40,101 bases of DNA from Vibrio harveyi NBRC 15634 = ATCC 14126 = KCTC 12724 (GCF_001591145.1 NZ_BCUF01000049.1:1-40101), one strand, 5' to 3'; numbered from the stretch's first letter, positions 23,880-34,300 are shown. Program-made: numbers and translations. The notes: generated by a model from the letters alone, not told the origin.

Positions 23880-25957
23880 TAGTTAATCGCTACGTTACCA
23901 CCCTTCACGACGACTTTATCGCTGCCCTCGATGGTGATTGAAGAGCCAGACAGCTTGATTGAGCCATCACTGTTCATCACTAATGAAGAGCCGCCTGTTT
24001 TCAACACAATCTTGTCACCACTGATGATTTGCGTCGCACCGTCGGCTTTGTATGATGTGTTACCTTTGACCGACACCGTTAAATTGCCGCCTACGGTTTG
24101 ATTGTCATCGGCACCGATGTCCGAACTCTTAGACGCCCCTACCGTCAGGTTACTGTTTTCACCCACGTCCAAATCGTCGTTTTTACCGATCTTAGTTGTG
24201 CGGTTATCGCCAATTTCTAAATCAGAGTTATTCTTTACATACTGAGTTTCGTTGGCGTTGTAAGTGACGGTTACATCTTGCTCTACGGTCTCGGTAAATG
24301 TGCTGTTTACTTGCGTAGTCTTATGACCATCAATGGTTTCTTTGTGGTCACCATGCACTTCGTTGGTTTGATGACGCGCTACCTTTAAGAACTCATCCTG
24401 ACCGATATCGCGGTAACGGTTGTTGAGTACTTTAGTCGACATATCTTTTTGAGCATGAATGTAGACTTCTTCTTGGTTTGCTTCGTCTTCAAAACTCAGC
24501 TCGTTGTAGCCTGTCCCCTTGTGTGTTTGGGTACGGAACGTAGTACGCGTTTTGTTCTCAGGTAGCGCATAAGGAGGGAAATGCAGACCGTTGTACACAG
24601 CCCCAGTCACTAACGGACGATCTGGGTCACCCTCAAGGAACGTGACGACCACTTCATGACCAATACGCGGCAAATACACAGCCCCCCAAGTTGGCGCTGC
24701 CATCGATTGACTTACACGAATCCAACAGCTTGAGTGCTCATCGTTATCACCATAGCGATCCCAATGGAACTGAACTTTAATTCGTCCGAGTTTATCGGTG
24801 TAGATCTCCTCACCAGCAGGACCAACCACAACAGCGGTTTGTGGACCATCAACAACAGGTGCAGCCAATTTAGGCGCTCTAAATACCACATCGCGTGGAA
24901 TACAAGAGAACTGGTTGTAGTAAGTGGTTGGCATACCACTCGTTTCGTCTTCATGCACCTGTGGATCTTGCCCTGTGTGCATGACAGATAACATGAGGTA
25001 GTCACGGTTGATTTCAGCGCGAGGATGTTCACTGACATTAAAGCTGTAACCAGATGCTAAACGCATCACATCACTGCTCGCTTCAACCTGTTGATTATCA
25101 ACAATATGTTCAGACATCCATTCCGTCGTTCTTACCTGCCCCATCGCAGGATCCACGTAACGACCAGGGTAATCAAACTGCTTCAAGTCTTGGTCAAGAT
25201 CGCCCGCATGCGTCATCTCTTGCGGGATCTTTGGTTGCTCATAGTTATAATCCGTGTACGTAACCTGACCCGTTCGCACCCGGTTAACTAACTCTAGATC
25301 GGAGATGTGCTCACGATCGGCAACGCCACCACCATCAGCATGATAAACAATCGGTCCAATGTAAGAAGCATTGATTGGCGAACTCACCAAAGGTGCAATC
25401 GCATCATTACTATCCACTATTATCATGGTGTGATTTGCATCAGTATGGTCAAAGTAGTACCACATACCGTGCTCAGCCATCATGCGCTGAACGAAATGCA
25501 AGTCCGATTCACGATATTGAAGAACGTATTCTTTGGGAGGATATATGCCTGAAAGCTCGAAGCGATAATCGGTGACTGCTCCATCATCCAGCACTTCAGT
25601 AATAATATCTTGCGCAGACTTCTGCTGGAAAATTCGACAATCTTGACGCTGAGATAAAAACCAAGCTTGCGGCACCAAAACCAATTGGTATCGAGAGAAA
25701 CGGCGCCCAGTCCCCAAATAGCGAACTTCATTCACGACACCGTTAAATACACGTGCAGCACCAACACCTTGTCCATAAAGGGTTAATGTGCCCGCTTTTC
25801 GTATTAACGCATCAAAAGAGATATCTGGATCAAGTGAAAGTAATGAGAGACTGATGTGAAAAGGTTTCGAAAGCTCTTCATTCACTTGAAAACTTTCTAC
25901 TCGAAATTCATGCCCACATCCAGGCACTTCAAATTTAAATTCTACGTCATTCACCAT
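23879..25957 (-). CDS. vgrG: VgrG (TssI) spike protein
   Basis: VgrG forms the trimeric puncturing spike on the Hcp tube. The N-terminal gp27-like part includes 'YVLQYRESDLHFVQRMMAEH', then 'WYYFD'. A gp5 OB-fold follows ('DKLGRIKVQFHWDRYGDNDE', 'SCWIRVSQSMAAPTWGAVYL', 'PRIGHEVVVTFLEGDPDRPL'). The C-terminal beta-helix has repeated 'IG/VG..N' units ('SDLEIGDNRTTKIGKNDDLD'), ending VKGGNVAIN. No toxin extension is present, so it is a structural VgrG that would need PAAR-type or adaptor-bound cargo. I chose the ATG at 25957, preceded by CAGGT eight bases upstream; a TTG at 25975 would add six residues. The result is 692 residues. It follows hcp across a 72-base gap with a palindromic hairpin. 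Confidence 0.97.
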   Translation of the reverse strand: MVNDVEFKFEVPGCGHEFRVESFQVNEELSKPFHISLSLLSLDPDISFDALIRKAGTLTLYGQGVGAARVFNGVVNEVRYLGTGRRFSRYQLVLVPQAWFLSQRQDCRIFQQKSAQDIITEVLDDGAVTDYRFELSGIYPPKEYVLQYRESDLHFVQRMMAEHGMWYYFDHTDANHTMIIVDSNDAIAPLVSSPINASYIGPIVYHADGGGVADREHISDLELVNRVRTGQVTYTDYNYEQPKIPQEMTHAGDLDQDLKQFDYPGRYVDPAMGQVRTTEWMSEHIVDNQQVEASSDVMRLASGYSFNVSEHPRAEINRDYLMLSVMHTGQDPQVHEDETSGMPTTYYNQFSCIPRDVVFRAPKLAAPVVDGPQTAVVVGPAGEEIYTDKLGRIKVQFHWDRYGDNDEHSSCWIRVSQSMAAPTWGAVYLPRIGHEVVVTFLEGDPDRPLVTGAVYNGLHFPPYALPENKTRTTFRTQTHKGTGYNELSFEDEANQEEVYIHAQKDMSTKVLNNRYRDIGQDEFLKVARHQTNEVHGDHKETIDGHKTTQVNSTFTETVEQDVTVTYNANETQYVKNNSDLEIGDNRTTKIGKNDDLDVGENSNLTVGASKSSDIGADDNQTVGGNLTVSVKGNTSYKADGATQIISGDKIVLKTGGSSLVMNSDGSIKLSGSSITIEGSDKVVVKGGNVAIN

Positions 25958-25986
25958 ATCTTTTACCTGATACAAATAATCGGATT

Positions 25987-26008
25987 AGGGCCAACAATTG
26001 TTGGCCCT
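25987..26008 (-). terminator. Perfect 22-bp palindrome between hcp and vgrG (hairpin, attenuator-like)
   Basis: AGGGCCAAC (25987-25995) pairs with GTTGGCCCT (26000-26008) around AATT. It lies 21 bases after the hcp stop. On the minus strand it is followed by AATCCGATTATTT, not a clean T-run, so it may be a weak terminator or a 3'-end stabiliser for hcp mRNA rather than a full stop. Such hairpins would allow more Hcp than VgrG. Confidence 0.7.
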
Positions 26009-26029
26009 GAATCTTTACGCAAAGAGCAA

Positions 26030-26548
26030 TTAAGCTTCGCGTGGAGCACGCCAGTCGTCGTTACCCGCTGTACCACAGTTTTCGTGAGTCACTTCAATTG
26101 CACGGTAAGTGAACTTAAGTACTTCTTCTGTCACACGGTCAGCGGTTGCTGCGTCTTGACAGTGGTTCATACGAGTTTGGATATCTACAAGTAGCGCATC
26201 AATCAGTTTGATTGAGTAGTAGTGCTCTTGCTTACCTTGAACTGAAGTGCGGTAGAAACGAATCACACATTCAGGAAGTTTTTCACCAGATACTAGTGCG
26301 TTGAATAGTAGTGGAGAAGAACGGTCTTGAACTTTAGTTACAACAAGCGGGCGGTGTACACGCTGACCAGTTGGCTGACCGCTTTGTGGGTCACGTGGAA
26401 CAGTTAGCACGTGATCAAGCTCTTGCACTAGGAACTCATCAACGTGAGCTTCTTGCCATGTGTTACCTACAGAGTCCGCAGAGTAAGTATCTTTTGTAAT
26501 GTGACCTTGAGTTTCACCGTTGATAGACATATATGCTGGAGTTGGCAT
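26030..26548 (-). CDS. hcp: Hcp (TssD) tube protein
   Basis: Hcp hexamers stack into the T6SS inner tube and are exported. The 172-residue product shows the family pattern: 'MPTPAYMSINGETQGHITKD' at the start, 'QELDHVLTVPRDPQSGQPTG', 'RVHRPLVVTKVQDRSSPLLF' and 'FTYRAIEVTHENCGTAGNDD' at the end. AAGGAAAT precedes the ATG at good spacing. It is the first gene of the long minus-strand operon, with a sigma-54-like promoter about 70-85 bases upstream and a hairpin after its stop, both in keeping with high-level production. Confidence 0.97.
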   Translation of the reverse strand: MPTPAYMSINGETQGHITKDTYSADSVGNTWQEAHVDEFLVQELDHVLTVPRDPQSGQPTGQRVHRPLVVTKVQDRSSPLLFNALVSGEKLPECVIRFYRTSVQGKQEHYYSIKLIDALLVDIQTRMNHCQDAATADRVTEEVLKFTYRAIEVTHENCGTAGNDDWRAPREA

Positions 26549-26618
26549 CGCTATTTCCTTTTCTAAAATCTGTTTTGTTTAATCACCAAATCGCTTATCA
26601 CCGCGACTACTTGGTATA

Positions 26619-26634
26619 TTCAAACTCCATGCCA
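26619..26634 (-). promoter_or_regulatory. Putative sigma-54 (-24/-12) promoter of hcp
   Basis: On the minus strand the 16 bases read TGGCATGGAGTTTGAA. Against the consensus TGGCAC-N5-TTGCA, the -24 box TGGCA is intact and the -12 box is TTGAA, with A in place of C. The spacing is exact. It would start transcription near 26609, about 60 bases before the hcp ATG. A sigma-54 activator gene lies in the same locus, which makes the match more credible. The defect in the -12 GC dinucleotide is the main doubt. Confidence 0.6.
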
Positions 26635-26959
26635 ACTAAAATAAACAATAAAATACAATGACTTACAAGAAATCAGCCATTATTTACCTATTTATTAAGT
26701 ACAATTTATTGGTTGAAAAACCAAAAAATTGGATTCAAATAATAATAAATTGTTTCGAATATAAAAAGTGGAAATAACCATATAACAACAAGACAATAAA
26801 GTTAATAAACCTAGCCTTTTAGTTATATTCACTAATAATTAATTCAAAATAACAAAGTATGATTCGCCACGATAAATATTACCACTAATACTCTCATTAA
26901 AATCACCAATAAACGCTAGTTAAAATATCTTGATAAAAAAAGAACATTGTCACTTTTAG

Positions 26960-26965
26960 TATAAT
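26960..26965 (+). promoter_or_regulatory. Possible -10 element (TATAAT) for the clpV operon
   Basis: A perfect TATAAT stands 31 bases before the clpV ATG. I see no -35 hexamer at the normal 16-18-base spacing; TTGATA lies 24 bases away and TTGTCA only 7. So this is a weak candidate, or one that depends on an activator. Confidence 0.35.
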
Positions 26966-26996
26966 AGCCATTACATCTTTTCCTCTAAAGAATTAA

Positions 26997-29681
26997 ATGG
27001 TCATGATAAATATAAACCTTTCCTCATTAATTCAGCGTCTACACCCGATAGCAAAAGTTGCACTAGAAGACGCAGCTGCACTTGCAGTTTCTGAAAAAGC
27101 AAACGAAGTTCAAATTGAGCACTATTTATTGAGTCTATTAGAAAGGCCAAATAGTGATTTTGACGTCTTATTAAGTCATTTTGATTGTTCAGAGAACTTA
27201 TTAAGACAATCGGTTCGATCTACTCTCGATACCAACGCCAAAGGGAATGGCAGCAAACCCGTTTTTTCTGCTTTATTAATTGAATGGTTACAAGAAAGCT
27301 GGCTGGTTTCTTCTTTAGATCTGTCTGAAACACAAATCCGCTCCGGTGCTCTGCTCCTTACTCTTGTTAGCAACCCTCTACGTTACGGTCAACACGGTTA
27401 CGCCTCTATCCTTGAAGCCCTAAATCCTGATAGTCTCAAACGCAACTTCGCAGAGCTAACGAGCCACTCTATCGAAGCGCAAGTCGCCACGTCAGAAAAC
27501 ACTCAAGCTCGTGAAGATGGCTCAGCACTGAGCAAGTTCACGACCGACTTCACTGGTAAAGCACGCAAAGGCGAAATCGATCCAGTATTCTGCCGTGACC
27601 AAGAGATCCGCCAAATTGTGGACATTCTTGCCCGTCGTCGCAAAAACAACCCTATTGCGGTTGGTGAGCCTGGCGTTGGTAAAACAGCCGTCGTTGAAGG
27701 ACTAGCACTTAAGATCGTGCAAGGCGATGTGCCTGACAACCTAAAAGGTGTCGAGCTTTATGGCTTGGATATGGGACTTCTACAAGCCGGGGCAAGCGTA
27801 AAAGGTGAATTCGAGAAACGCCTAAACGCTGTATTGGATGAAGTGAAAAACTCGCCAACCCCTATCATTCTTTTCATCGATGAAGCACACACACTTGTTG
27901 GTGGCGGTAACCAAGCAGGCGGCAGCGATGCTGCAAACTTGCTAAAGCCTGCACTAGCCCGTGGTGAAGTCAAGACAATCGCAGCAACAACCTGGTCGGA
28001 ATACAAAAAGTACTTCGAGAAAGATCCTGCCCTTGCGCGTCGTTTCCAACTTGTGAAACTCGACGAGCCTTCTCCGGAACAAGCGGCATTGATCATCCGT
28101 GGTTTGCGCCCTGCTTACGAAAAATCACACAATGTATACGTTCGCGATGATGCCATCACCGCAGCTGCAGCGCTCTCAGCTCGTTACATTTCGGGTCGCC
28201 AACTGCCAGATAAAGCCATTGATGTTCTAGATACGGCATGCGCGCGTGTGAACATCAGCCTAAATGCCATTCCTGCGTCTGTAGAAACACTTCAACAAGA
28301 GCTTGCTGCACAACAGCGCGAGCTCGAAGCCCTTGAGCGAGATGCGCTACAACAAACAGGCGATAAACACAGTCTTGCTAATATTCCAGACCTAAAACTG
28401 GCAATGGAAGCAACAAAAGAAGAATTAGCAGAACAAGAAGCACAATGGCACAAAGAGAAAGATCAAATCGAAGAAATGATTGCACTACGTTCTCGTTTAC
28501 ATGAGTTAGTGTCTGCTGAAACCGACGAAGAACAGCAGATTACTGATGAAGAATCAGAACATGAGCAAGACGTTTCTCCATGCGCAGAAATGGATGAAGA
28601 AGCAGTTCGCATTGCAATTTCAGCCTGCCAAGAACAGCTAGACGCGATTCGTGGCGGTAACCCTTTGGTTCACTTTGAAGTGGGACCAGATGAAGTAAGC
28701 CACGTTATCTCTGATTGGACAGGTATCCCAATGGGCAAGATGCTTCAAGACGAAGCAGAAACCACTCTTAAACTAAAAGAAAGCCTAGCACAAAGCATCA
28801 AAGGTCAAGAATACGCTATCGATGCACTGTCTGAAGGTATCCAAACTGCAAAAGCCGGCCTAGGAAACCCAGACGCACCGACAGGTGTATTCCTGCTCGT
28901 TGGTCCAAGCGGTGTGGGTAAAACCGAAACCGCTCGTGCAATTGCCGACCAAATGTTTGGTGGTGAGCGCTTCATGACGACCATCAACATGTCTGAGTTT
29001 CAAGAGAAGCACACGGTATCTCGCCTAATCGGTTCACCTCCGGGTTATGTAGGCTACGGTGAAGGAGGCATGCTCACAGAAGCCGTTCGTCAACGTCCAT
29101 ACTCAGTTGTACTGCTTGATGAAGTTGAAAAAGCGGATCCAGAAGTATTGAACCTGTTCTACCAAGTGTTCGATAAAGGCACACTGAACGACGGTGAAGG
29201 TCGTACTATCGACTTCAAGAACACGCTAATCATCATGACTAGCAACCTTGCAACGCATGAGATTGAATCTTTGGTTCATCAATCAAAAGACATTGATGCC
29301 AACATCATCGCAGAGGCTATCCGCCCTACTTTGAACCAGCATTTCAAACCAGCGCTATTGGCACGTATGTCGGTACTGCCATTTGTTCCGCTGTCTGATG
29401 AAGCAATGACAGAAATCATTCACCACAAACTCAACAAAGTCTCTCAGCGTCTACAGAGTCATCATAAGTTGTCTTTGAGCTACGAAGAAAGCTTGGTTGA
29501 GTTCGTACTAGGTAACTGCCGCCTTGCTGAAACAGGTGCGCGTAACATTGATGCGGTCATCAACCGTCAACTACTGCCTCAGCTATCGACTCAGCTACTA
29601 GTGCATGACAAGGATGATTCACATACGCAAATCGAAGTGTCTGTCGATGAGCAAGGAACACTAACCTATGCGTTCAGCTAA
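26997..29681 (+). CDS. clpV: ClpV (TssH) sheath-recycling AAA+ ATPase
   Basis: ClpV disassembles contracted TssB-TssC sheaths. The 894-residue protein has a Clp N-terminal domain (about 1-160), a first AAA+ module with Walker A GEPGVGKT (223-230) and Walker B LFIDEAH (292-298), a coiled-coil middle region (about 420-540) that is shorter than in ClpB, and a second AAA+ module with Walker A GPSGVGKT (636-643) followed by 'LIGSPPGYVGYGEGGMLTEA'. The C-terminal D2-small domain is complete. An in-frame ATG two codons later is an alternative start. The 3' end overlaps the downstream activator gene by 14 bases. Confidence 0.97.
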   Translation: MVMININLSSLIQRLHPIAKVALEDAAALAVSEKANEVQIEHYLLSLLERPNSDFDVLLSHFDCSENLLRQSVRSTLDTNAKGNGSKPVFSALLIEWLQESWLVSSLDLSETQIRSGALLLTLVSNPLRYGQHGYASILEALNPDSLKRNFAELTSHSIEAQVATSENTQAREDGSALSKFTTDFTGKARKGEIDPVFCRDQEIRQIVDILARRRKNNPIAVGEPGVGKTAVVEGLALKIVQGDVPDNLKGVELYGLDMGLLQAGASVKGEFEKRLNAVLDEVKNSPTPIILFIDEAHTLVGGGNQAGGSDAANLLKPALARGEVKTIAATTWSEYKKYFEKDPALARRFQLVKLDEPSPEQAALIIRGLRPAYEKSHNVYVRDDAITAAAALSARYISGRQLPDKAIDVLDTACARVNISLNAIPASVETLQQELAAQQRELEALERDALQQTGDKHSLANIPDLKLAMEATKEELAEQEAQWHKEKDQIEEMIALRSRLHELVSAETDEEQQITDEESEHEQDVSPCAEMDEEAVRIAISACQEQLDAIRGGNPLVHFEVGPDEVSHVISDWTGIPMGKMLQDEAETTLKLKESLAQSIKGQEYAIDALSEGIQTAKAGLGNPDAPTGVFLLVGPSGVGKTETARAIADQMFGGERFMTTINMSEFQEKHTVSRLIGSPPGYVGYGEGGMLTEAVRQRPYSVVLLDEVEKADPEVLNLFYQVFDKGTLNDGEGRTIDFKNTLIIMTSNLATHEIESLVHQSKDIDANIIAEAIRPTLNQHFKPALLARMSVLPFVPLSDEAMTEIIHHKLNKVSQRLQSHHKLSLSYEESLVEFVLGNCRLAETGARNIDAVINRQLLPQLSTQLLVHDKDDSHTQIEVSVDEQGTLTYAFS

Positions 29682-31305
29682 CCATAGCGAACTTAGCAAC
29701 GCCCTACTTGCGATCAGTCAATCTTTGGCTGATCGCAGCCAGCTTACCCAAACCTTAGATGCCGTGTTGACTGCTGCGAGACAAATGACCCTCGCAAAGC
29801 ACGGCATCATTTACGTTTTGGATCAGACTGGCCAGGCGTTGATTCCAAGTACCGCTCACCATAACGATAAAACGATTGTTTCCCACCCTTGGGAGGCATT
29901 GCAGATAGATTCCGCTAGTGAGAACGACCCATTTAACTTTGCCATTCGCAATGGTGAGGTGGTGTTGATTAACGAGTTGTATAAGTACAACGGCTACGAC
30001 TGTGACAGCATTTATCTAACTGAGCAGACGCTTGGATTAAAGAGCGAAAATTTACTGGCTTGGCCTTTGATTGATAGCGAAAGTAAGACCATTGGACTCT
30101 TGGTCTTGCTCGACTTAAGTGTTATCGACAACGAAGCCGCACTCACCGAGTTCTGTCGCATGGCCGCAAGCAATATTCGCCAAGCGGTTTGGTTAGAGCA
30201 ATATGGGCAAGTGATCAAAAGCCTGAGTGCCGATAACCAAGCACTGCTTCGTGAGAACACTCAACTCAAAAAGCGTACCCAAAAAACCTATCAGGACCCT
30301 ATTGCAGAGAGCGAAGAAATGCTCAATGCCTTGAATCGACTTGATAAGGTGTTATCCCTTCCTGTCGATGTGTTATTGCGTGGTGAAACGGGCGCTGGTA
30401 AAGAAGTGATCGCGAAATACATTCACGAAAACTCTAACCGAGCAGAGCAGCCTTTGATCGTTCAGAACTGTGCCGCAATCCCAGAGCAATTATTAGAATC
30501 GGAACTCTTCGGTCATAAGAAAGGCTCATTCACTGGTGCAGATAAAGACAAAGTCGGTCTGTTTGAAGCAGCCAATGGTGGTACGCTTTTCTTAGATGAG
30601 ATCGGCGATATGCCAATGCTACTGCAAGCAAAGCTTTTGCGTGTTCTACAAGAGCGTAAGGTTCGCCCTATCGGTGCTAGCAAAGAGATTGAGGTAGACG
30701 TTCGCGTAATCGCGGCCACCCACTGTAATCTCATGCAGCAAATCAAAGATGGCCGATTCCGTGCCGATTTGTTCTACCGTTTGAATGTATTCCCGATTAC
30801 CTTACCACCGCTGAGAGCACGTCAGTCGGACATTATTCCACTTGCGGAACATTTTGTTCAGCACACGACTAACACGTTAGGTTTACCACAGGCACCAGGC
30901 TTAAGTGCCAACGTACGAAAGCAGCTTCTTGCGTACCCATACCCGGGTAACGTGCGTGAGCTTAAAAACATCATCGAACGCTCAGTGCTACTGTCCGATT
31001 TTGAAACCATCACTCACATTGAGTTTGGTGAACAAATACTAGAAGATGTGCCAAGCTTCGAAGTTAATGCTGTCTCCCCTGTTACCGAGCAACCTGAACA
31101 GCTAGTTCAAGAACCAAGGCGTTCTGATTCTGACGATGGCTTGATGGGTCTTAAGGAAGTGGTCAGTCAGTACGAGCGCACAGTGATCATCGACTGCTTA
31201 AATGCCTGCAACTGGCACACCAAGAAAGCCGCCGAACAGCTGGCTCTACCAATGAGTACCCTCAACCACAAAATGAAGAAATACGATATTTCTGCAGCGG
31301 GTTGA
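29668..31305 (+). CDS. vasH: Sigma-54-dependent transcriptional activator (VasH type)
   Basis: The 545-residue protein has a GAF-like sensory domain (about 20-180). The sigma-54 AAA+ domain (about 215-445) has Walker A GETGAGKE (239-246), the sigma-54 contact loop GSFTGA (286-291), and Walker B 'GGTLFLDEIGD'. A C-terminal Fis-type helix-turn-helix follows ('KKAAEQLALPMSTLNHKMKK'). This is the VasH arrangement, in which the activator drives hcp and other T6SS promoters with RpoN. The GSFTGA loop is intact apart from the common A-to-S exchange, so it should be active. The gene overlaps clpV by 14 bases and is followed by a terminator. The best visible target in the window is the hcp promoter at 26619-26634. 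Confidence 0.93.
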   Translation: MRSANHSELSNALLAISQSLADRSQLTQTLDAVLTAARQMTLAKHGIIYVLDQTGQALIPSTAHHNDKTIVSHPWEALQIDSASENDPFNFAIRNGEVVLINELYKYNGYDCDSIYLTEQTLGLKSENLLAWPLIDSESKTIGLLVLLDLSVIDNEAALTEFCRMAASNIRQAVWLEQYGQVIKSLSADNQALLRENTQLKKRTQKTYQDPIAESEEMLNALNRLDKVLSLPVDVLLRGETGAGKEVIAKYIHENSNRAEQPLIVQNCAAIPEQLLESELFGHKKGSFTGADKDKVGLFEAANGGTLFLDEIGDMPMLLQAKLLRVLQERKVRPIGASKEIEVDVRVIAATHCNLMQQIKDGRFRADLFYRLNVFPITLPPLRARQSDIIPLAEHFVQHTTNTLGLPQAPGLSANVRKQLLAYPYPGNVRELKNIIERSVLLSDFETITHIEFGEQILEDVPSFEVNAVSPVTEQPEQLVQEPRRSDSDDGLMGLKEVVSQYERTVIIDCLNACNWHTKKAAEQLALPMSTLNHKMKKYDISAAG

Positions 31306-31349
31306 TTGGAGAAGCGAAAACTCCTACTTCAGTTTTCATTGATAAGAAA

Positions 31350-31380
31350 AGAAAAACCGCCCGAAGGCGGTTTTTTTATA
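31350..31380. terminator. Bidirectional terminator between the activator gene and the OmpA-domain gene
   Basis: AAACCGCC (31354-31361) pairs with GGCGGTTT (31366-31373) around CGAA. T-runs follow on the plus strand and A-runs precede, so it can work in both directions. It lies 48 bases after the activator stop and includes the last stop codon of the convergent gene (31376-31378). Confidence 0.9.
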
Positions 31381-34300
31381 TTGATTTTTGCTGCGGAGCA
31401 CTAACATTCATCGGTTCTTTAACAATCCAATCCTCGATCCACGCTTTTCGTTTCACTGGGTTGTTCGCTAACTCTTTTTGCCAATAGAGAAAAGCCGAAT
31501 CATTCATTCGAGAAGCATCTCCCTCAATTTCCATCCAAGGCACGCCTTGCACACTGTATTTTTGACCACCAGGCAAAGACAATTTCTGAGACTGCTTTAT
31601 AGGATACTCCCCTACACCGGGTGCAAGCCCCGTTTGCGATAGCGAGGATACCGAAATATGCACCGGTAAGAACTCTGCTTTTTTCTTGTCTACAATAGGA
31701 CCAAATGGTCTCAAAGTAGGCACTCGTCGTCCCGTAGGAGATGTGTATCTAAGCTCAAACTTAACAATGTGTAGCGTTCTGCGGTCATTAAATGGGTCTA
31801 AGTATCGATTAGGAGCGTCTTTGACTTTCGACTGAAACTCTTCCACAAAAGATGCTAGGTCCGATGTAACCTCAGTATCAGCCTCAGTGAAACTCACCTC
31901 TTTAATTTCTACTTTTGCATAAGGAGAAGGGACTTCTTTCGTATAAGTGTACTCGCCTACTTCAAGCAGTGAACCAAAGAAACTTGGTCCTTCAGTCGCA
32001 TCTTTTGAAAACATCGATTCTTGCTCTTCAATCGACAAAGATAACCGCATTGGCACCCTATAGCCCTCTCCCATCATGCGCTTATATGTCTCTTTTTCGC
32101 CGCCTTCGGAAAGCAAAGCGACATATATGGTAACTGGTTTGTCATTGGACCAATCAAGCGCGGAGGATTTTGGCGCTTTGTCATCGAACCACTCAAAACT
32201 ACTCCCTTTCGAAACAGCACTAAAGCTCGAAACATCACCTTTTAGATACGGAGCAATACCTTCAGTTTTTTTAGCAGAAGCACTTTTAACAAACTCTTCG
32301 ATTAGTAAATCATATTCGTTAATCACCACTTGCCTATTCGCTAAACCGTCGTATAGAACAAGTGGTAAGCCATCAAACTCGACTTCTCCATCACCATTCA
32401 GATAACACTGCTTGCCATAGGTATTATTGTCATCGACACCATAGTTAAACTTGGATAACTGCTGTTCAATACCAGCTAGAGACAACGTATTCCCATCAGC
32501 AGTGAAATAGTATTGCATTGAGCGAGCTTCTCCACTTTGTTTCCACTTATCAAAGTCTTGCATCTCGTAATTTGAGTATAAAGGCTTAAGACCTGGGATT
32601 TCATACTCACCGAACCAATATGTTGGCTCAAATTCAACACATGTCAGATGCTCTTCAACTGCGTGTTGGTCAAAGTAACTTTTTAGCTTATCGTTGCTTC
32701 CGCACAAAGTTAGATCATCCGCTTTTCGCGGCGCCATCAAAACCTCAAAGCTTGGTCCTTTAAAGTCCCAAAGCGACCGCTCACAACAGTATTGCAGCGT
32801 TGTCTTAAATATCTTTTTCTTGGATTTAGAGGCATTACTTGATAATACGATCTGTACTTTAACACGTGTAAAAGGCGTAATTCGATTGGTTTTATTTGGG
32901 GAAATCCACTCTTCAAGCGGCTTCCAAGAAACCCCATCCCCTTTACTATCAACTAGCAAACGGCTGAAGCCGATGTCGTCCGATTTAATCGCCTCCACGT
33001 TGTTATCGAACATTTTCGCGAAATCGGAAAAGCCATTGTCCGTATCCCCCTGATATAGACGGGCTTGTACTGGGAAGCCTTTATTGAACTCCCCTTGAAT
33101 GCGAGCTCTCTTCAACAAAGGTGACAATTGTGGCGAATGTTCATTTTTCCAAGATTGCGCAAAAGCACGGGCAGCACTTGCACCTGACTTATCATCCCTA
33201 ACTCGTTGTATCCAATTCTGAGCCATGGTGTTGTAGCTACTTAACGGAGCCTCCCAGTTATCATTGATAACGTAAACATCGATGTAATCCTTAACCCGAT
33301 ATTCCTCAAGCAACCCTTGCAACTTAGGAACATTAGGGTTCCAAAGTGAAATTCGAGCAAGCAGTTCCACAAGCCCATTAAGCGCAAGTGCACGGAGTAA
33401 AAATCGTTTCTGCAGCTCTTGCACTGTTTCTTTATTCTTCAGGTGAGATTCAACTTCATCAAGTGTCTTTATCTCACTACGCTCAATCGTTACTTCTAGA
33501 TCTCTGTACTGCTGAAGGACTCGGATATGGATTTTACCTAACTGGTTTAGTTGGTCGATATTCTGATAACGTCCTTTAAAGTCAGAATAGGCTTTTTCAG
33601 TAATCAGCTCGTCCAACACAGATAGCGCGCAGTCTGCTAGCTCTGCTCCCGACCTTAGGTACAAAAGGCCCGCAGCAAGCGGAGCTAGCGGTGTAAACAT
33701 CGCAAACCCGTAAAGAGTAGTTAACACCGCCGCGACTTGCGCCTTCTGCGTATCATCTAAGCCAACATCCAATGCCTGCTGTAACTGGCGTGCTTTCTCT
33801 AGTTCCACCATACCACTGCGGCTTGGTGGTAAAGCAACTTGATAATTAGGAATAATCAATCGAACTTCAACTCGTCGATCTAGGGCGGCAGGTGCACTGT
33901 CTCCGGTCTGCGACATATCGCTCTTGGTACCATCAGCCGTTAGCGGCTGAGTATTGCCATAAGACGCTGTGTAAACCCTTTCTTCCAAGTTGGAGTCAAT
34001 GGAGATAATCGCGTTAGTAACAGTCTTTGCACGTTTAGCAGCCACTATATCGTTCGCATCAGAAGAACCAATCCTACCCGCATGCCCCTCTATCGATAGC
34101 TTATAACTCGGATTATCAAGCATCAATTGCGCCAAATTCTGGCACACTTGTTTAATATCTGTTCTCAGCTTGCCGTGCTCATTGCCATATTGCCATTCGT
34201 TGAACTTAAAATTGATGTGAATCGCCAACCCTTGGCGGTCCTCAACTATGTGAGCTATCGACTCACCATTACCACCATTGATGAGTTTTTTAGCGTCGTC

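Larger units (their letters stand above)
26549..26996. promoter_or_regulatory. AT-rich divergent region between hcp and clpV
   Basis: About 450 bases without a gene. Both neighbouring operons start here. It contains the sigma-54-like element for hcp (26619-26634), a perfect TATAAT at 26960-26965 upstream of clpV, and a small hairpin TTGGTT-GAAA-AACCAA (26709-26724). The rest is long A/T tracts, which would suit bending by IHF or silencing by H-NS, but I found no clear consensus site for either. Confidence 0.6.
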
